Part shown: piece after piece, positions 35,691 to 48,991 of the stretch
Layout of the letters: every line of letters begins with the position of its first letter
Position numbering within the stretch: the first letter of the stretch is position 1
Source of the DNA: Isoetes taiwanensis
Taxonomy: Eukaryota > Streptophyta > Lycopodiopsida > Isoetales > Isoetaceae
Assembly (NCBI GenBank): GCA_021234155.1
Contig: JAJEKV010000235.1
Coordinates: 372,001-436,000, forward strand
Direction of reading: 5' to 3'
Length of the DNA stretch: 64,000 nucleotides
Notes under the pieces: generated by a model
The model's input: only the letters and a program-made list of their open reading frames with translations
What the model was told of the DNA's origin: nothing
The model's database searches: none
Made by a program: the position numbers and the translations under genes

Positions 35691-36536
35691 ATTGTCAAAA
35701 AAAATTCTAAATGTAAGAAAGCTGGGGCTCAGGGTAAGTTAGTTGCCTATGGGACAACAAATTTGACAAAGCCGTAAGAAGACATTGCTAAAAATGATGC
35801 CCTTTAAACTATCAGAATTTAGAAGGCACAGAATGAAGCAGAGCCATTGACATCCGACCATGCAAATCTTTTCAAGGTAAAATCCGGCGACAAATGTGCA
35901 AAAATGAGACAAACAAAAAAAAATCGATCAGATGGCGAAATGGGTTATGGCAAAAGAAAGATAGAAGGAAGAAACAAAACACAAAGCTGAAGAAATGCGG
36001 AAAAAGAGAAAGGACGGAATTTAAATCACAAGACCGACCTGATATGAGATGCCTTGTCAGAATAGAACTAGAATGGGCAAAACCCCAGAACAAGGCAAAC
36101 TGCATCAAGGAAAGCAATTGATGACGCAGATCCAAGGCTTCCTCGCCTTCGACGCCTCCAATGTATAAGCTTTATGTGCAGATAGAACAAAATCCGGCCC
36201 CATTTTCTTAATTCCTTTAAAACCAAACCCATTCTTCTTCCATGCCTTTTCGGCCCCCTTCGGCCCCCTGTTTATTCTGCTCGATATGCCAATTCCAGCT
36301 AGATTTACTGCATATCATGAACTCCAACTAGTTCGGCAGATAAGATTTGTTGGTGCAAATCTAATGCTCTAGCGGCCCAGAGGCCCAAGAATCCTCCCGG
36401 TTTATGACAGAAACCCTATTTGGGGTTTGCTCGACCGCTGCATGTCGAGAGGAAAACAAAATCATGGAATAAAGTTTAAGCTATTAAATAAAATCATAAA
36501 TTAGGTTTAAAACCATTAGAATGTGAAATTTAACCA
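35691..36536. other. Purine-rich and mixed sequence, no gene
   Basis: About 35880-36010 is purine-rich on the plus strand, giving mirror-image open frames in both directions. I treat these as composition artefacts. Confidence 0.45.
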
Positions 36537-36668
36537 CTCAAAAACAAGGTAAGCACTCCAGAAATACTATTTAGTATACCTCATCAAATACAACATCGAA
36601 ATCATAGAAAAACCTTAGTAAAAATCGTACAAAAACATAAAAAAAACCCCCTGTTATTATGCTACATA
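36537..36668 (+). mobile_element. X element copy 3, not fused to a LINE
   Basis: It shares GCACTCCAGAAATACT, AACCTTAGTAAAAATCGTAC and the end CCCCCTGTTATTATGCTA with copies 1 and 2, at lower similarity. After the shared end comes unrelated sequence, which shows that the X end is a real border. Confidence 0.6.
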
Positions 36669-38169
36669 TTTATGCAGAGGCTAACTTATGTACTTCAATA
36701 ATGAAGCCCAGGTTCCAATGTTTCTAGAGCACATTTGTTGTTCTTCCCTGGGCAACTCTCATTCACAGGAACTATTGGCTGCTCCCTATGATGGAAAGAA
36801 TAAGTTTTGTGTAATTCTATTGTTGAATAAAAGCTCAAGATCTTTCAACTGAAGACATTTTTTGCAGCAATTCTCTCTTTACAAATGAAATTCTCACTGC
36901 AAATTTGCGTTGCTTCACTAACAATAATGTTGCTTCACTAACAATAATTTTGGTGACCATGAAACAAACATTTGAATGTTTGAATGAAATGGGGACAAAA
37001 ATCCACAAGGCATAAAAGTTGTACTTGAAAACAACTCTTTTATGGATTTATTGTTTTAAGCACGACGGTGCAAGCTTCGGTTCAGGATAACTAACAACAT
37101 GTCCGATTTCGTTCAAGTCACTTAATTTGCATCAAAAAAATTAGAATTAGCATGCCATTTTGCCCCCTTTTTTTCAATGATGTACTTGACATATTCATGT
37201 TTTAGTTGACATCATGACACAGTCTTCTTTGACATTGTACTTCTTTATCATTGTAACGAACATTTTGTCTTCTTGCAGAGGTGCCAGGGTTCTTGGTTTT
37301 ATTGCCACCATACTGATGTCTTTTAGTAAATCGGGTTGCAGGGTTTAGTTGTTTGCTTCGTGAGAAATTTTTTAGCCCTAATCATCATGTTTCTGTTTGT
37401 TCTAAATCTACCCAACAAGCTCCAATACAAAGGCCTCCATCCCTTATACCAAAGAAACCTCTTATTTTCAGCAGAAAATTTTCCTTTTATTTCAAAATTG
37501 TACAACTAAATTTGAAGTCCATTTGGTAGGTTATAAGACATCCAGGGAACTTCCCGAACCAAGGATATTTGGTTTTTGCATCGCATGAGGTGTACCACCT
37601 AAACATAAACTGAGATGAGATTCAATACAAAAAGAATTCCTCCAGGTACTAGAATCTCACAGAATGAATTCCTCCAGGTAGTATAGCTTGAAGCTTCTAA
37701 TTCCACTAGATATAAAACATCTTTATTGCAATTTCAGTCCTCCTTAACCAGAATCAAAGTGGCTAAATCTTAAAGTGGCCAATTCGTTCAATTAGTATTC
37801 GGCTACCTTTGCTCATTTTCGACAACTGCCAAGGCTTGATATAAAATTGTAGGTGGTAGGGGCTATGGCGAAGGGGGATGGGAAGAATCAAAGCTATGAC
37901 GACACATGAACGGAGGTAGAATATTAAAAAATTGCAAGCATGGATCATTTTGACGAGCACGAGAGAAAAAAAAGTTGGGGGCTAGCAAGAAAGAGAGTTT
38001 AGTTCTGGCAAATATGGAAGTTCGAATTGCAAGATTGAACATTTTTAGTTACTTTTATCATGTCCAGAACTGAGAATCTCTTAAATTAACATAAAACCTC
38101 TTTTGCAGCAAGTTGGACTATTATGTACCTTATATTATGCTACCAAATGCATCATCATTTTCCCTTATC
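36669..38169. other. Long stretch without recognised features
   Basis: AT-rich, with only short open frames. GAATTCCTCCAGGTA occurs twice near 37635 and 37665. Nothing else stands out. Confidence 0.5.
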
Positions 38170-38960
38170 CAATGTAATGCAATGCAGAACAATAGCCACA
38201 AGACAGAGCTCTATGATTAGGGGCATCAGTCACATTTGTTCAGGGTGTTGGTGGAACCCGTTCCTCTTACGGGGTCGAGGTCTGGGGCCCGATCATATCC
38301 CTGGCGACTTGGAATGACTTAGAGCAGGTGCAGAAAGCCTTCTTTGCACGGGCACTCAGGGTGGAATCCACGGTCCCATATCAAATCCCATATCAAATCC
38401 TGCTACAGGAGACGGGATTACTACCTCTTCAGAGGGCAGCCCTTGATAGACACATCGTCCATTTTCAGAAGGTTGTCAATATGGACGATGCTCATCTTCT
38501 GCACCTGGCTTACACCATAGCAATGGGACTGTGGCGGCTCAAGGCCTATTGAAAGGACAAGAGAGCTCAGTGGTTTGCCAGATGGAATGTGCAGCAGCAC
38601 AGGTGCATACAGGTGGACACAGAGGCAGACCGTGACAGCCTGGGGCATTACCTTGACACTTGTTTCCTCGATCGGTAAGCTTTAGGACCCCAAGGCCCTG
38701 GAGCAATGCCAAAATGGAACATTGCAAGGAACACATGAACCCCACATTGGACCGTAGCCCACAACGCTACCTGTGTTCACATCTGCCCATGAAAAAGTGT
38801 AGGCTCATCGCCTCCATTCGCACAGGAGAAAGGCAGGTGGATTGGGGAGTCATGCCAGGATAGGCTTTGTCAGTGTTGCCACATGGCAGCCATTGAGGAT
38901 GAATGTCACACTTTTTAGAGTTTCCACATCTAAATGCATATGATAGAAGTTTGAGTCAAC
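38170..38960 (+). pseudogene. LINE ORF2 fragment after the reverse transcriptase
   Basis: GVEVWGPI, LEQVQKAFFARALRVES, YQILLQETGLLPLQRAALDR and, further on, CHMAAIEDECHTF (remnant of the zinc knuckle) match the C-terminal third of the LINE ORF2. Several frames are needed. It is more GC-rich and more diverged than the other copies and may be a different subfamily. Confidence 0.6.
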
Positions 38961-39059
38961 ATATGGGAAATAGCAAGATGAAAAAGGGAGCACCACCTTA
39001 ACTTTGCACCCCTACCCACATATATCGATAGAGCCTATTTGCCTTGTGTAATGATATTA

Positions 39060-39190
39060 TAGATGCCAAAGATATCTTTTGATCTATAAGACATTCAACT
39101 TGTACGTTCAACATAAAACAAATCATCTAATGTATCTTTTGATAGTAATGCATTAGTCGCGCCGCCTGTGTGCCTAAGCTCTGAAGCCCT
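39060..39190 (-). pseudogene. LINE 3' end remnant, minus strand
   Basis: TCATCTAATGYATC, then a TAGTAATGCATTAG word, is the minus-strand image of the C-terminal LLSxDALDD motif at 48755 and 49125. Only this end piece is recognisable. Confidence 0.45.
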
Positions 39191-40860
39191 TGAGGCCATG
39201 CTCATGTAACTCCGCACAGTAGAGTTAGCATCAAGATCCGACCTGAGCTGGTCCACCAAGATTTCCATCCACAAAGATTCGGTGGAGGGGTACCAAGTTT
39301 TGGATTGCTTTGAATTGTTTTGGACTGCTTTTGGGTCCCACTATTATTCTCAAAGATCGCCCTCGCCCGCCTTTGCATAGACCCCCTTGATTTTCCCCTT
39401 TCTGGCTTTCTCTCTCTAGGGTTTACAATCTCTCTCTAGCCCCGAAAACCCCAAACGCCCAAAGGTGCTCGCGCCTTTTCGAGTCCCCAAATTGGATTCT
39501 AAGCACCTTCGAGGCAGCCAGAGACCCGGCCCAACCTTGGCACCCTTTTAACGTTGTTTTGTTCTCAAGATGGCCCGTGAAGATCAAAGCGTATGGGCCG
39601 GAGACCCGTAAGGAGAAGAATTTCATTCTGGCCGCCTCGAGCAGTCCCGTCCCGCCATATGACCCCCACAATTGCGCCCTACCGCCCGGGCCCGGCCCAT
39701 CATTTGGGCCAGCGGCCCTCTTACGGAACCACCAGTCCCCGATGCCTCTTTGGCTGCGCGACTTTGGACATCCTTGATGCTCAGCTCCTTACTGTTTGCC
39801 TCGGGGGTACTTGATGGGATCCACCTGCCCTGGGTACACCGCCACTCTCAGGTGCGTCACCTTCCGGTTGCCAATTGCGTGTTTGGTCCAGCCATTTGGA
39901 ATTCACGGTTACATGGGGCCACGGCGGCCCGGTTCGGTGCAGGGTCACCAAGAAGCATGAGGCCCACTCCCATGTAATGGCGCGCAGTGGTGCGCACGAT
40001 GGCCGATTACGGTCTCCATGTGCGCGCGACACTCCTCTGGGGAGGGGATTTGCCGCCTGTCGGCGCCGCGCCAGGTCCCGCTTCCCCGATGCCGGTGCGG
40101 CCCACAAACTCCTCCACCGGCCCTTTCTCGCGCATTGTGAGCCTTTATGAGACGTGGGTGATTTGACCCCCCACAGAAGGCGCGGCCTCTTTTTTTTGCT
40201 CGAGATGCACATCCATGCCGACGGCATCCTTTCAAGACAGCCGGTGGGGAGCAAAGACGTCCCATCCGCCCTCGCCATCTCTTGGTTTGCTTTCAAAATG
40301 CTCTTTCAGCCGCACGCCTTTGCGACATGGCAATCATTTGAAGGGGACCACCTTCTCGCGAGGTGAAGATTTGACCCTGCAGCCCGCCTCGCAGACGGAA
40401 AGAGGAATTGTGTCGGGTCCGGTGAGGCCCGCGCCGCAGCGTAAATGGGCAAAGGTAATGAGGCAGGTCGAGCTATCATTAGGGACCAATGGCTTAACTG
40501 ATCCCCGGGCGCCTTTGGTCTAGCCCCGGTTTTGAGTGATAACGGGCTTTCTCCCCATGTTTTGTTGTGCCGGCTTCCGTCCCCATGTTTTGATTGGTTT
40601 TGCTTGGGCTTCGCCCACGGTTCCAGTGGGGCTTCCGCCCCCTTTGTTTGTTCTGGTCCCATAGCCCGATTGGGCTCCGTGGACGTTAAAAGTCTCTTCC
40701 TTCCTTCCTTCCTACCTACCTCTAACTCATCTACTTTTAAGGTTCTTAAAACATCGTCCCTACGCTTTAAAATTATCAATGATACATCTCTCGATCATGT
40801 TGTATTGATCGACGCACTGCATTTGTATGCGGACGATTTTTACGCACTGCATCATGTAAC
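39191..40860. other. GC-rich stretch of unknown origin
   Basis: From about 39400 to 40720 the GC content is clearly above the rest of the window, and all six frames are long and open for that reason. Several perfect GC hairpins occur near the right end, for example TGGGC-TTC-GCCCA (40605-40617) and GGGGC-TTCC-GCCCC (40628-40641). The stretch ends in GGACGTTAAAAGTCT and CTTCC repeats (about 40681-40715), like the tail of a retroelement. I can support no protein. Confidence 0.45.
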
Positions 40861-41531
40861 GTTCTTGGGCTAAAGGTAACGTACCGAATATTTATTTTTT
40901 TGTAAAAAAATCAAAGGTACAGTACCTATAAAGTACTTAAAGTACGTACAGTACGTATTTAACATAAAATACCTTGAAGTTGTAAGCATTTGCCATTTAA
41001 TTAACATTATTTAATATTTTTAATATGTTGTTTTATAGTTTAACTAATGTGCTTGTTTTTAGTCATGATTCAAAACTATGTATGCATTTAGAAATCTGAT
41101 TATCTGAAACAAAATTCAAAGTTCCATTTGTGTTTCTACTATCTTATCATATTGCAATATATAGTATATTAGTATTCAACCCTGTTTTTGTTTTACAGCA
41201 GCATGAAACCAAAATTACTTGTCAATTTTCAGAATTCTAATGTTTGTGGCTACTACTTTTAAACAAATATGAAACTCAGCAATTCAGCAACAAATTTAAA
41301 ACATTGAGCTGTTTTTTTTCTTTTTTTCGTGCACATCACAAGAGTTCCGAACCTGTGTATGTTAACATCAGCTGAAACCTGTATTTGTTAAACTTTGATT
41401 TGTTAATATCAACTATTTATAATCAACAAAAAGGCTGGAAATTTCAGAAATACACGTACCAAAAAACATGCATATTTGGAGCTTTATTCTCTTTTATTCT
41501 GAATCCATATCTTCTGGACGACCTTAAAATA

Positions 41532-44398
41532 TCATAGAAAATAAATCAGATTTGTAGTTATTATAACAACTAAGATTCTAGCATTAATAATAAGAATAAA
41601 CTTACCAAGAATATTGTCATCATTGCTCTCAGCTGAAGAACTTGCATCATCGGATGTATCGGCATCGGAAAGGTTATCTTCCATGTCCACATCCTCGTCA
41701 TGTCCAGAATCTTCTCCAACTTCCTCCCATTCCTCTTCATCTTCTACTTCGTCCACTTCCTCTATCGCTGCCCTTCCTGTTGCAGCAGTAGCCCTTCCTC
41801 GTCCCCTTCCTCGGCCTCTTCCTCGACCCCTTCCTCTACGTCTAGAAGCAGCAGCAACAGATGTACTAGCAGCCCTACTTTGACTCCTAGTCACTCGCCT
41901 AGAACTTGTGCTCTCTTCAAAAAATTTCCTTACCAACTCCCTCTCTTGCACACTTAACAAGTCAGCCGGGGTTTCACTAATATTTGAAGGATCAGTTCTT
42001 GTTAATTCAAGTGGATTCACCTGCAACAATTATAATAGTCAAGTGGATAAATTAAAACAAAAAACAGACAAAAAAAGCACTTCACAAATCAACGTTGGAT
42101 CATAAAATCAGAAAATGTAAATCTGAAATTGCAAATCAGAACTTCACAAATCAGAAATTGCATATAACTTAAATACCTGCTTTGGGGATTTTCCGCGACG
42201 CTTCAAATTTATGCATCAGCCTTTAGGTTCTCCCTAATAAAACCAAGCGTTCCAATTGAGAGTGCTTTAAACGGTTCCTCTTTTGTATGTAAAATGCATG
42301 CGTGAGCACTCCAATTTGCAGCATGTAGACCAAGAACAATCCTAAAATTAGACAAAGGTTATAACGAAGTTAAGATAAAATTGAAATGGTCAAAACATAT
42401 AAATAGTAACCTTTGTGATAATACGAAGGGCCAACTTCGTAGTAATTACGGTGTATGCCCTCCAAAATGTTCCCACCATGAAACGAGGTTTAGCTTGATA
42501 ACTCTCAGTTTGTGCAAGGGAGATGTGAACATGGATGAAGCATTGTTTCTAAAAAGCATCAAATTGCTCCAACAACCGCTTTCATCCACATTATAAACTA
42601 CCTGACCGATATCGTAATCAAACCTTCCATAAGTTCAGGAGGAACAATGAGACTATCTCGCCTCCACAATGGATGAAGGAGGTGCGCAACTATGTGAATT
42701 GGTCTTTTAAACCATTTCCAACGTTTCTCAAACAGTTTAAGCACTTGATCATACCTGGTCGAATTTAGATAAAACAAAATCACAAACATTTAAATGAAAA
42801 AAAAAAAATATTTTGGTTAAACAAAGGTAAGGCAAAGTACATACTTATCTTTGTTTTCATTTTCAGACTCGGAACCTTCACTCCTCAATACAACTTCACA
42901 TCGTCGCATAAACTCGTATACTAGACCCATTGTGCAGCCTTCTATGTCTGTTAAGCACAAGACACGATAAAGAGGCTCCATCACCTTTAGTACCAGATCA
43001 AACTGGTCAATTGTTGCAGGGTCTAGAATAAAATTCTGGACTGTTTTAGCGTCAACAGTTTTGCTGTCCGCCCATTTTTTCCAAAAATCAGAAACTACAG
43101 TCTGTTGCAAAGGCGACCACAACTTCTTTAAACGCTGAATCACAATGAAAATGACCCCAAATCTGGTTTTGCTAGGTCTTAAGCGTCACGTCAGGGCTAT
43201 AATGTCTGAAAATGGTTTTTGCATTTTCTTTTTCTTGAAAAACAATGTAATTTTGTTTGCCTTATTATGGGCAGTCTTTACCCAATCAAGATTGCCAATA
43301 TCTTCCAACAGAAGATCAAGGCAATGAGAAGCACAAGGCGTTCTTACTATAGTGGGAAAATCCTCTTCAATCAAATTTCCCATGGCCCTACAAGTTGAAG
43401 CATTGTCTGTTACAACTTGCACTACATTCTCTTTTCCAACTTCAATAATTGCCTCCTTCATTTTCCATTTAACCCTTTGCATCAACTCTAGTCCCAATTG
43501 TGCTACAATCAATGGTTCTTAAAAACATTGTTCCATATGCGCTGGATAAGAGGTTGCATGCATGCATGGAGGGCTGCTAGCTATAAAGAGGCTCGGGGGA
43601 GAGCTCAAGGGGCATTCAGTTTTCTGTGCTGAGCTCGTGGTTGGGTGGTGAGTATAGCTAGCACGTCATTTGTGCGTTTCAGCTGGAAACAAGGATGTTT
43701 ATCAAACCTCTTCCATTCACGTCGACCCATCCATCTGACATAAGAGTGCAGCCATATTTTGGCCAAGTGGCTTTTATGTGGTCACATTTATTTTTTACAT
43801 CAGCAAACGTTTTCTTTAACCTTGAAGTTCTCATTGCCGAATATGTAACACCACTACAAGTCTCTCCAATCTGCGAGAAGGCTTCTATCATCTTCTTCCA
43901 GCAGGGCAATTTTAATAAATTAAAAGACAGGTTTGCTTCCACAAAACATCTGACCTCCATTTCCATGGCATACTCCATCCTTTGGAGAGTTAACACACTT
44001 CTCCCTTTAAGCTTTGTTTGTGTTTTATGCGGACGGTGATCAGAAACAGAGGAAAAAGATAAGGTTTGTGTTTGTAAAGGGGAAGAAGAAGCTAATGGAG
44101 TTGGCAAATTTGATGGAGTGGCCAAAGGGATGATGCTGTCTAAAGACGGGTCTTCCATACTTGAACCTGCCTCAAATACCTTAGCCTCCTTCCTTGCTTC
44201 CGCTCGTGCCTCATCTGTCACTTGAGGGCATCCTCTTGTCCCCTTCCCACCAATATGGCCCACGTGTGCTATCATCCTTGTCTTCGTACCCTTGCCATGT
44301 TGACCACAAAATGCACAATCCCATTCCCTATTATCATTGTTAACCTTAACCACATTCACGCAAAACTTATCCCAAAGATCTGATCCCTTTCGTGGCAT
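41532..44398 (-). pseudogene. hAT transposase: BED finger, DUF659, dimerisation domain, RG/acidic tail
   Basis: The start at 44398 (MPRKGSDLWDKFC) leads into a BED-type zinc finger (WDCAFCGQHGKGTKTRMIAH). The DUF659 region follows (LMSDGWVDVNGRGLIN; after a 165-base interruption NVVQVVTDNAST, CASHCLDLLLEDIG), including residues of the DDE fold. Further pieces are SPLQQTVVSDFWKKWAD (43143-42817) and a region to 42598. The C-terminal dimerisation block reads SWWEHFGGHTP (about 42470) and NWSAHACILHTKEEPF (about 42290). A last exon (about 42029-41610) encodes RGRGRGRGRGRGRGR and a long acidic tail (EEVDEVEDEEEWEEV). Some breaks look like introns and others are stops in conserved blocks (HTP followed by a stop), so the copy is probably inactive. 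The RG-plus-acidic tail is unusual for this family. Confidence 0.75.
43515..43680. other. Interruption in the transposase DUF659 coding region
   Basis: About 165 bases separate two adjacent conserved blocks. The segment contains an inverted repeat, GCTAGCTATA (about 43577) against TATAGCTAGC (about 43654), and CATG repeats. It could be an intron, or a small insertion with its own inverted repeats. Confidence 0.4.
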
Positions 44399-45576
44399 CC
44401 TATAAAAGATGCTATTGCATTAGCAGAATATGCAGAAATAACATGCATGCAGCAAAAAAGGGCATGCAGCTATACAAAAACCAGCATAAGTGTTGAGCAG
44501 TAAATTTTATTGTAGAAATATTCCAAAAAGCACGGTCTAACAATTTCTTTTCTCATGATATTCTGTTATCAGCTTATGAAAGACATGGAAAAGTTATTCT
44601 GTTATGTTATCAGCTAATGTAAGACATGGAAAAGTAAGACAACATATTCTGTTATCAGCTTAGGATTATAAACTAAGTGCAACATTTTCCTAAAGCAGAC
44701 TTGCTGTCAAATCTAATGCAGAATACATGAGGAAAAGACTCACTCAAAAGCAATTTGTGAGTAGTTCGTTGAGGTTGAGGCAACAAATTTGAATCCGCCT
44801 TTGTATATTGTGTTCGCTTTTCTTCTTTTAACTGCTTCTCCAGCTTTCTAGATGCATTCAAACCTGCAATCTCTATTATCTACATGTTAATTGCATTCTT
44901 AATTTGCTGCTAACAGAAACTAAAAACCAGCAGAAAAAGAATTTTCCATTATGGTTGCTCTTAATAATCTCACCTCCAGTTTTCCAGCATTCCTTGAAAC
45001 TAGACTATTAACCTTAAGTGAAAAGGAATAATGGTTGGTCCTCAACTGCAGAATAAGATGGACCAGATATTAAAAAAACAGAGTAAGATGGATCAGACTT
45101 AACAAAATCGAAATAAGTGCCATTACCTTTCTTGGCCTCAGAGATAAAACAGGGCAGATGCCATCATATTTGCATTTTCTACTAGTTGATGGAGAAAGTT
45201 GTAAGATACATAAATAAACTTGTCTATTTAGCCATATGAATTAGACGAATATTACTTGCAAAAGATTGTACATCCAGAATTGTAGACTGCACTCCAGTGA
45301 GCTAGCCTGCATTTACACACAAATGCATGTTACACTGAAAAGGCCATTCAATTTTGTAAGTGTTAAATCATTACCTTTAAATTCTGTAGTACCAAAATGC
45401 TAATCCATACCAGCCAAAGCACCAAAAATGGTCTCCATCTTATATTGGCACAAAGAGAGTCCTGGAAAACATAAGGATTTAATTAGCAAGAAAAAAAGAC
45501 TTTGTAACGCATTCTTTAACACTTACAGCAACACTTACAGTAACAAGATTGCAGGAACGGTAAATCAGATAATGGT

Positions 45577-46288
45577 GTGGTGCAACAGAAGGGAAATTTG
45601 ATGAAGACTTATGAGAATCTGACTGCAAAGCTTCCAGATGATATGACTAAAAACGATTGCAATGACTCTAATCATGGGAACAGAAAGTCTCATGACCTTT
45701 GCCTAAGAGATGGGAAATCTTCTGACTTTAAGGCAGGATTTCGAAAAGATTGTAATACACAGGATCTACCTGCTGATCAAGAAGAAGCACAGGAACTCCA
45801 GGAACCAATTCAAGAGATTTCGCCAGCAGAACTATCCAAGTTGCCTGAAAATGATCTTGGATCAAGCAAAGACAAGGTGGATCAGACCTCAGATGGTTGA
45901 AGACCTTAATCAAAATGAAGTGCTAAATATCAAATTAGATACGGAATTTCAGGATCAAACATTTTGTGGAACAATGCCGCAAAAAAGTAGACAAAGTACA
46001 GATCCCATTGAAACTGACAGTGAACAGCAGGCAACTGTAACTGCTAACAAACGCAAGAGACACATGCTTAGCAAGTTAAATGATGATGGAAAACACAATG
46101 TGCTTTCAGGAGTCATGCAACCAGGGGCCTCTATATGCAGACAATCTAGGGGGAAAGAAAAGAAACAGGGAAGGAAGGCAACCAGAAATGTAGTAAAGAT
46201 TAGAAAGGAAAGGACACCAGAGGAGCAGATGCCGGTCGCTGGGCAAGGTGTTATTGGAAGAACGTTGCACACTAAACTACTTGCATAA
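45577..46288 (+). pseudogene. Plus-strand open frame inside the hAT element, unrecognised
   Basis: Two overlapping frames (45577-45900, then 45901-46288 in the next frame) give one continuous protein-like text. It is acidic first (ADQEEAQELQEPIQEISPAE), then basic (NKRKRHMLSKL, GKEKKQGRKATRNVVKIRK). It runs opposite to the transposase and lies near the element's right end. It could be a captured host exon with one frameshift. No family recognised. Confidence 0.4.
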
Positions 46289-46379
46289 AGAATAAGCAAT
46301 ATGAAAACGAATTTACTTTATGTTATGATGAAGCTATGCTAAGGTCGTGGGATAGATAGAGCAGAAAAAAGCAGTCTGA

Positions 46380-46600
46380 GTGATATCATAGAATCTTGAT
46401 AAATCGATGCTCTGCTCTACTCTGCTGCTCAATGGTGCTCAATGGTGCTGCTCAATGGTCGTGCGCTTCTGAAAATGGTCGTTGTTGCTGCTTCTGGATC
46501 TGGAGGAACATGGTCGCTGCATTGCCGAAGTCGGATGCAACAGGAGCTTTAGGGTTTACGAAAAAGGTTCGGGGCAGTTTAGGGTTCGAGACACAGTAAC
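46380..46600 (-). promoter_or_regulatory. Possible 5' leader of the hAT transposase with telomere-box words
   Basis: On the minus strand AAACCCTAA-type boxes occur at about 46551 and 46585, and CTCAATGGTGCTG-type short repeats (plus strand 46428-46460) lie next to them. Telo boxes are common near plant transcription starts. The link to the transposase is inferred from position and orientation only. Confidence 0.3.
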
Positions 46601-46889
46601 AAAAAGAATTTAGAATTTTTAAGGATAAAATACGAAAAAAAAGGGGGTCCTATGATTTTTTTTTTTTTTTAACTCATATTATTTTAACGTACGTACCATA
46701 CGTAAGGTACGGTACGGTACATTATAACATGTCACGTACGCGTACGGAATTCAACTTAAAAAAAGAATTAAAATGTGCATCTTCTTGCACCGTACGTATT
46801 GTACGTCCCAGATCGGTACGTTAGGTACTTCAAAGGTACCGTACGCGTACTTAACCTACACTGCTCCCGATATGCGATCCTGAAAAATC

Positions 46890-47990
46890 AAAGGAAGCAT
46901 GCCCCACATATCTTGCACAATCTAAGCTCGTGAGAAATGTCATTCCACCTGCCTACTTCAACACCAAAGCTATATGAGCTCAACCTCAACCTACAAATGG
47001 CATGCATATGCTTTATATGAATCCCCTCTGCCAAATACTTTACCTCCTGCAATGTAGAATTAATATTATAAAACTCTTTTTTTACTGCCCCATCTCTCCA
47101 TGTTCTCTGAGGAACATTCATTTTGAGCCATGTACGGATATCATCTTTATACAAAGCTAAATCATGAATATCTATCCCCCATCGTGTCTGAGTGGCGTCA
47201 GCAAACCAGCCCTTAATCCATGTCTCCTCCAATGCTTTCTTTAGGCAAAATATACAACGCCTTATAGATATAATTAAGGAGTCTGCAAAGTGCCTCCACC
47301 TCCAATGTGAGAAGCCCACATTCCGTTAATATCATATCATAGGGAGTTTGCATTTTTGTTCCATGTTCAGATCGAAAGAATTTCTTTTGAACTTTATCAA
47401 CCTTTTTCCAAGTCTTCAATGCCAATCCAGGATCCCATACTTCACATCCATACAAAACTGCATATTGCACCAGTGTTATATAAAGCATTCTTTTGAAGCT
47501 AAAATTCAATATCTATTCTTTTCACATCTACGCTGCATTGCATACAATGTTTTGAGGCCACCCTTTTACTTTTTGCTCCACTGCTTGATTCTAATTTTGA
47601 CTCTTATCCACTAATATTCCAAGATACTTGTAGCTAATGGTAACTTCTACAAGTTCACCTTGATAAGAGAACTTTAAATGATCAGTTTTGTTTGCCCCAA
47701 ACACAATCACTTTGGTCTTACACATATTGACTTGCATGCCTTTTGCATCACAAAATAATGGAAGCACATCCAAATGCCTTTGCAACCCCTGTATGCTCCT
47801 GGATAGCAATCATCAACATATAAAAGTAGCATAAGAACATACCCATTTATAGGCATCCCATCTCCACCATGGTCACGCATCCAGCATTTAAGTTGGTCTA
47901 TAAAAAGATCAAATAATGTAGGCTTTCCAATGAGCTAAAAAATGTGACAATCTGACATCGTATGCAGAGTTATGGCCTGTTGAAATTTCA
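46890..47990 (-). pseudogene. LINE ORF2, reverse-transcriptase palm to zinc knuckle, minus strand
   Basis: On the minus strand: TLFDLFIDQL, then LLLYVDD (intact motif C, about 47820), GMQVNMCKTKVIVFG, YKYLGILVDKS, YAVLYGCEVWDPGLALKTWK and KVDKVQKKFF. Then come IKGWFADATQT, LRLSSYSFGVEVGRW and the first half of the zinc knuckle (CKICGACFL). It ends there, at the right border of the hAT element. The missing 3' end was not found directly at the hAT left border. 5'-truncated within motif B. Several frame changes. Confidence 0.8.
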
Positions 47991-48009
47991 CTGCGTAAAC
48001 ACTAGCATC

Positions 48010-48655
<646 letters not shown>

Positions 48656-48917
48656 TAGAGAGAGAGAGAAATGAAATGAAATTGTATTATTACGTCTGTG
48701 AGACCGCCAGGCCTATGAGACGTCCAAACCAGTACATTAGTAATTATAGAAAAGTTCATCTAATGCATCATCGGATAATAATGCATTAACCCCCTCAATC
48801 TCTTCCTCGTCCTCCTCTTTTACATCCATTGCTTTCAAACATCTTTCTCTATGCTCCAAAACAGCAAGTATATACGCCCCAATCACACCCCCAGGGTAGT
48901 TAAAAAATTCAGCAAGT

Positions 48918-48918
<1 letters not shown>
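48656..48918 (-). pseudogene. Short LINE 3' end, minus strand
   Basis: It encodes only the last part of ORF2 (LPGGVIGAYILAVLEHRE-like text, then an acidic stretch and LLSDDALDELFYNY-like end). It then has the stem-loop (48723-48692), ATTTC units and a short TC tail. Both borders are GA/TC microsatellite. Confidence 0.7.
48692..48723 (-). other. LINE 3' nested stem-loop
   Basis: On the minus strand ACGTCT-CAT-AGGCC-TGGC-GGTCT-CAC-AGACGT. The inner stem is kept through one G-U pair. Confidence 0.6.

Positions 48919-48991
<73 letters not shown>

Larger units (their letters stand above)
40865..46865 (-). mobile_element. hAT-superfamily DNA transposon
   Basis: Both ends consist of palindrome-rich GTAC words (left 40873-40985, right 46683-46862, for example GGTACGGTACGGTAC) in inverted relation: AGGTAACGTACCG on the left against AGGTTAAGTACGCG on the right, inverted. 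Such subterminal repeats are typical binding sites of hAT transposases. The right border abuts a LINE cut within its zinc knuckle. The transposase gene lies between the ends on the minus strand. The exact terminal bases and the 8-base target duplication could not be fixed by eye. Confidence 0.75.

Noticed and set aside
35872..36135. Mirror open frames of about 80 codons on both strands
   Set aside because: Purine-rich sequence gives Lys/Arg-rich text on one strand and Phe/Leu-rich text on the other. No motif is present.
39423..40873. Many long open frames on both strands
   Set aside because: High GC content removes stop codons. Frames overlap on both strands and none shows a recognisable domain.
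41614..41957. Plus-strand Ser/Pro-rich open frames
   Set aside because: They are the reverse image of the RG-rich and acidic tail of the minus-strand hAT transposase.
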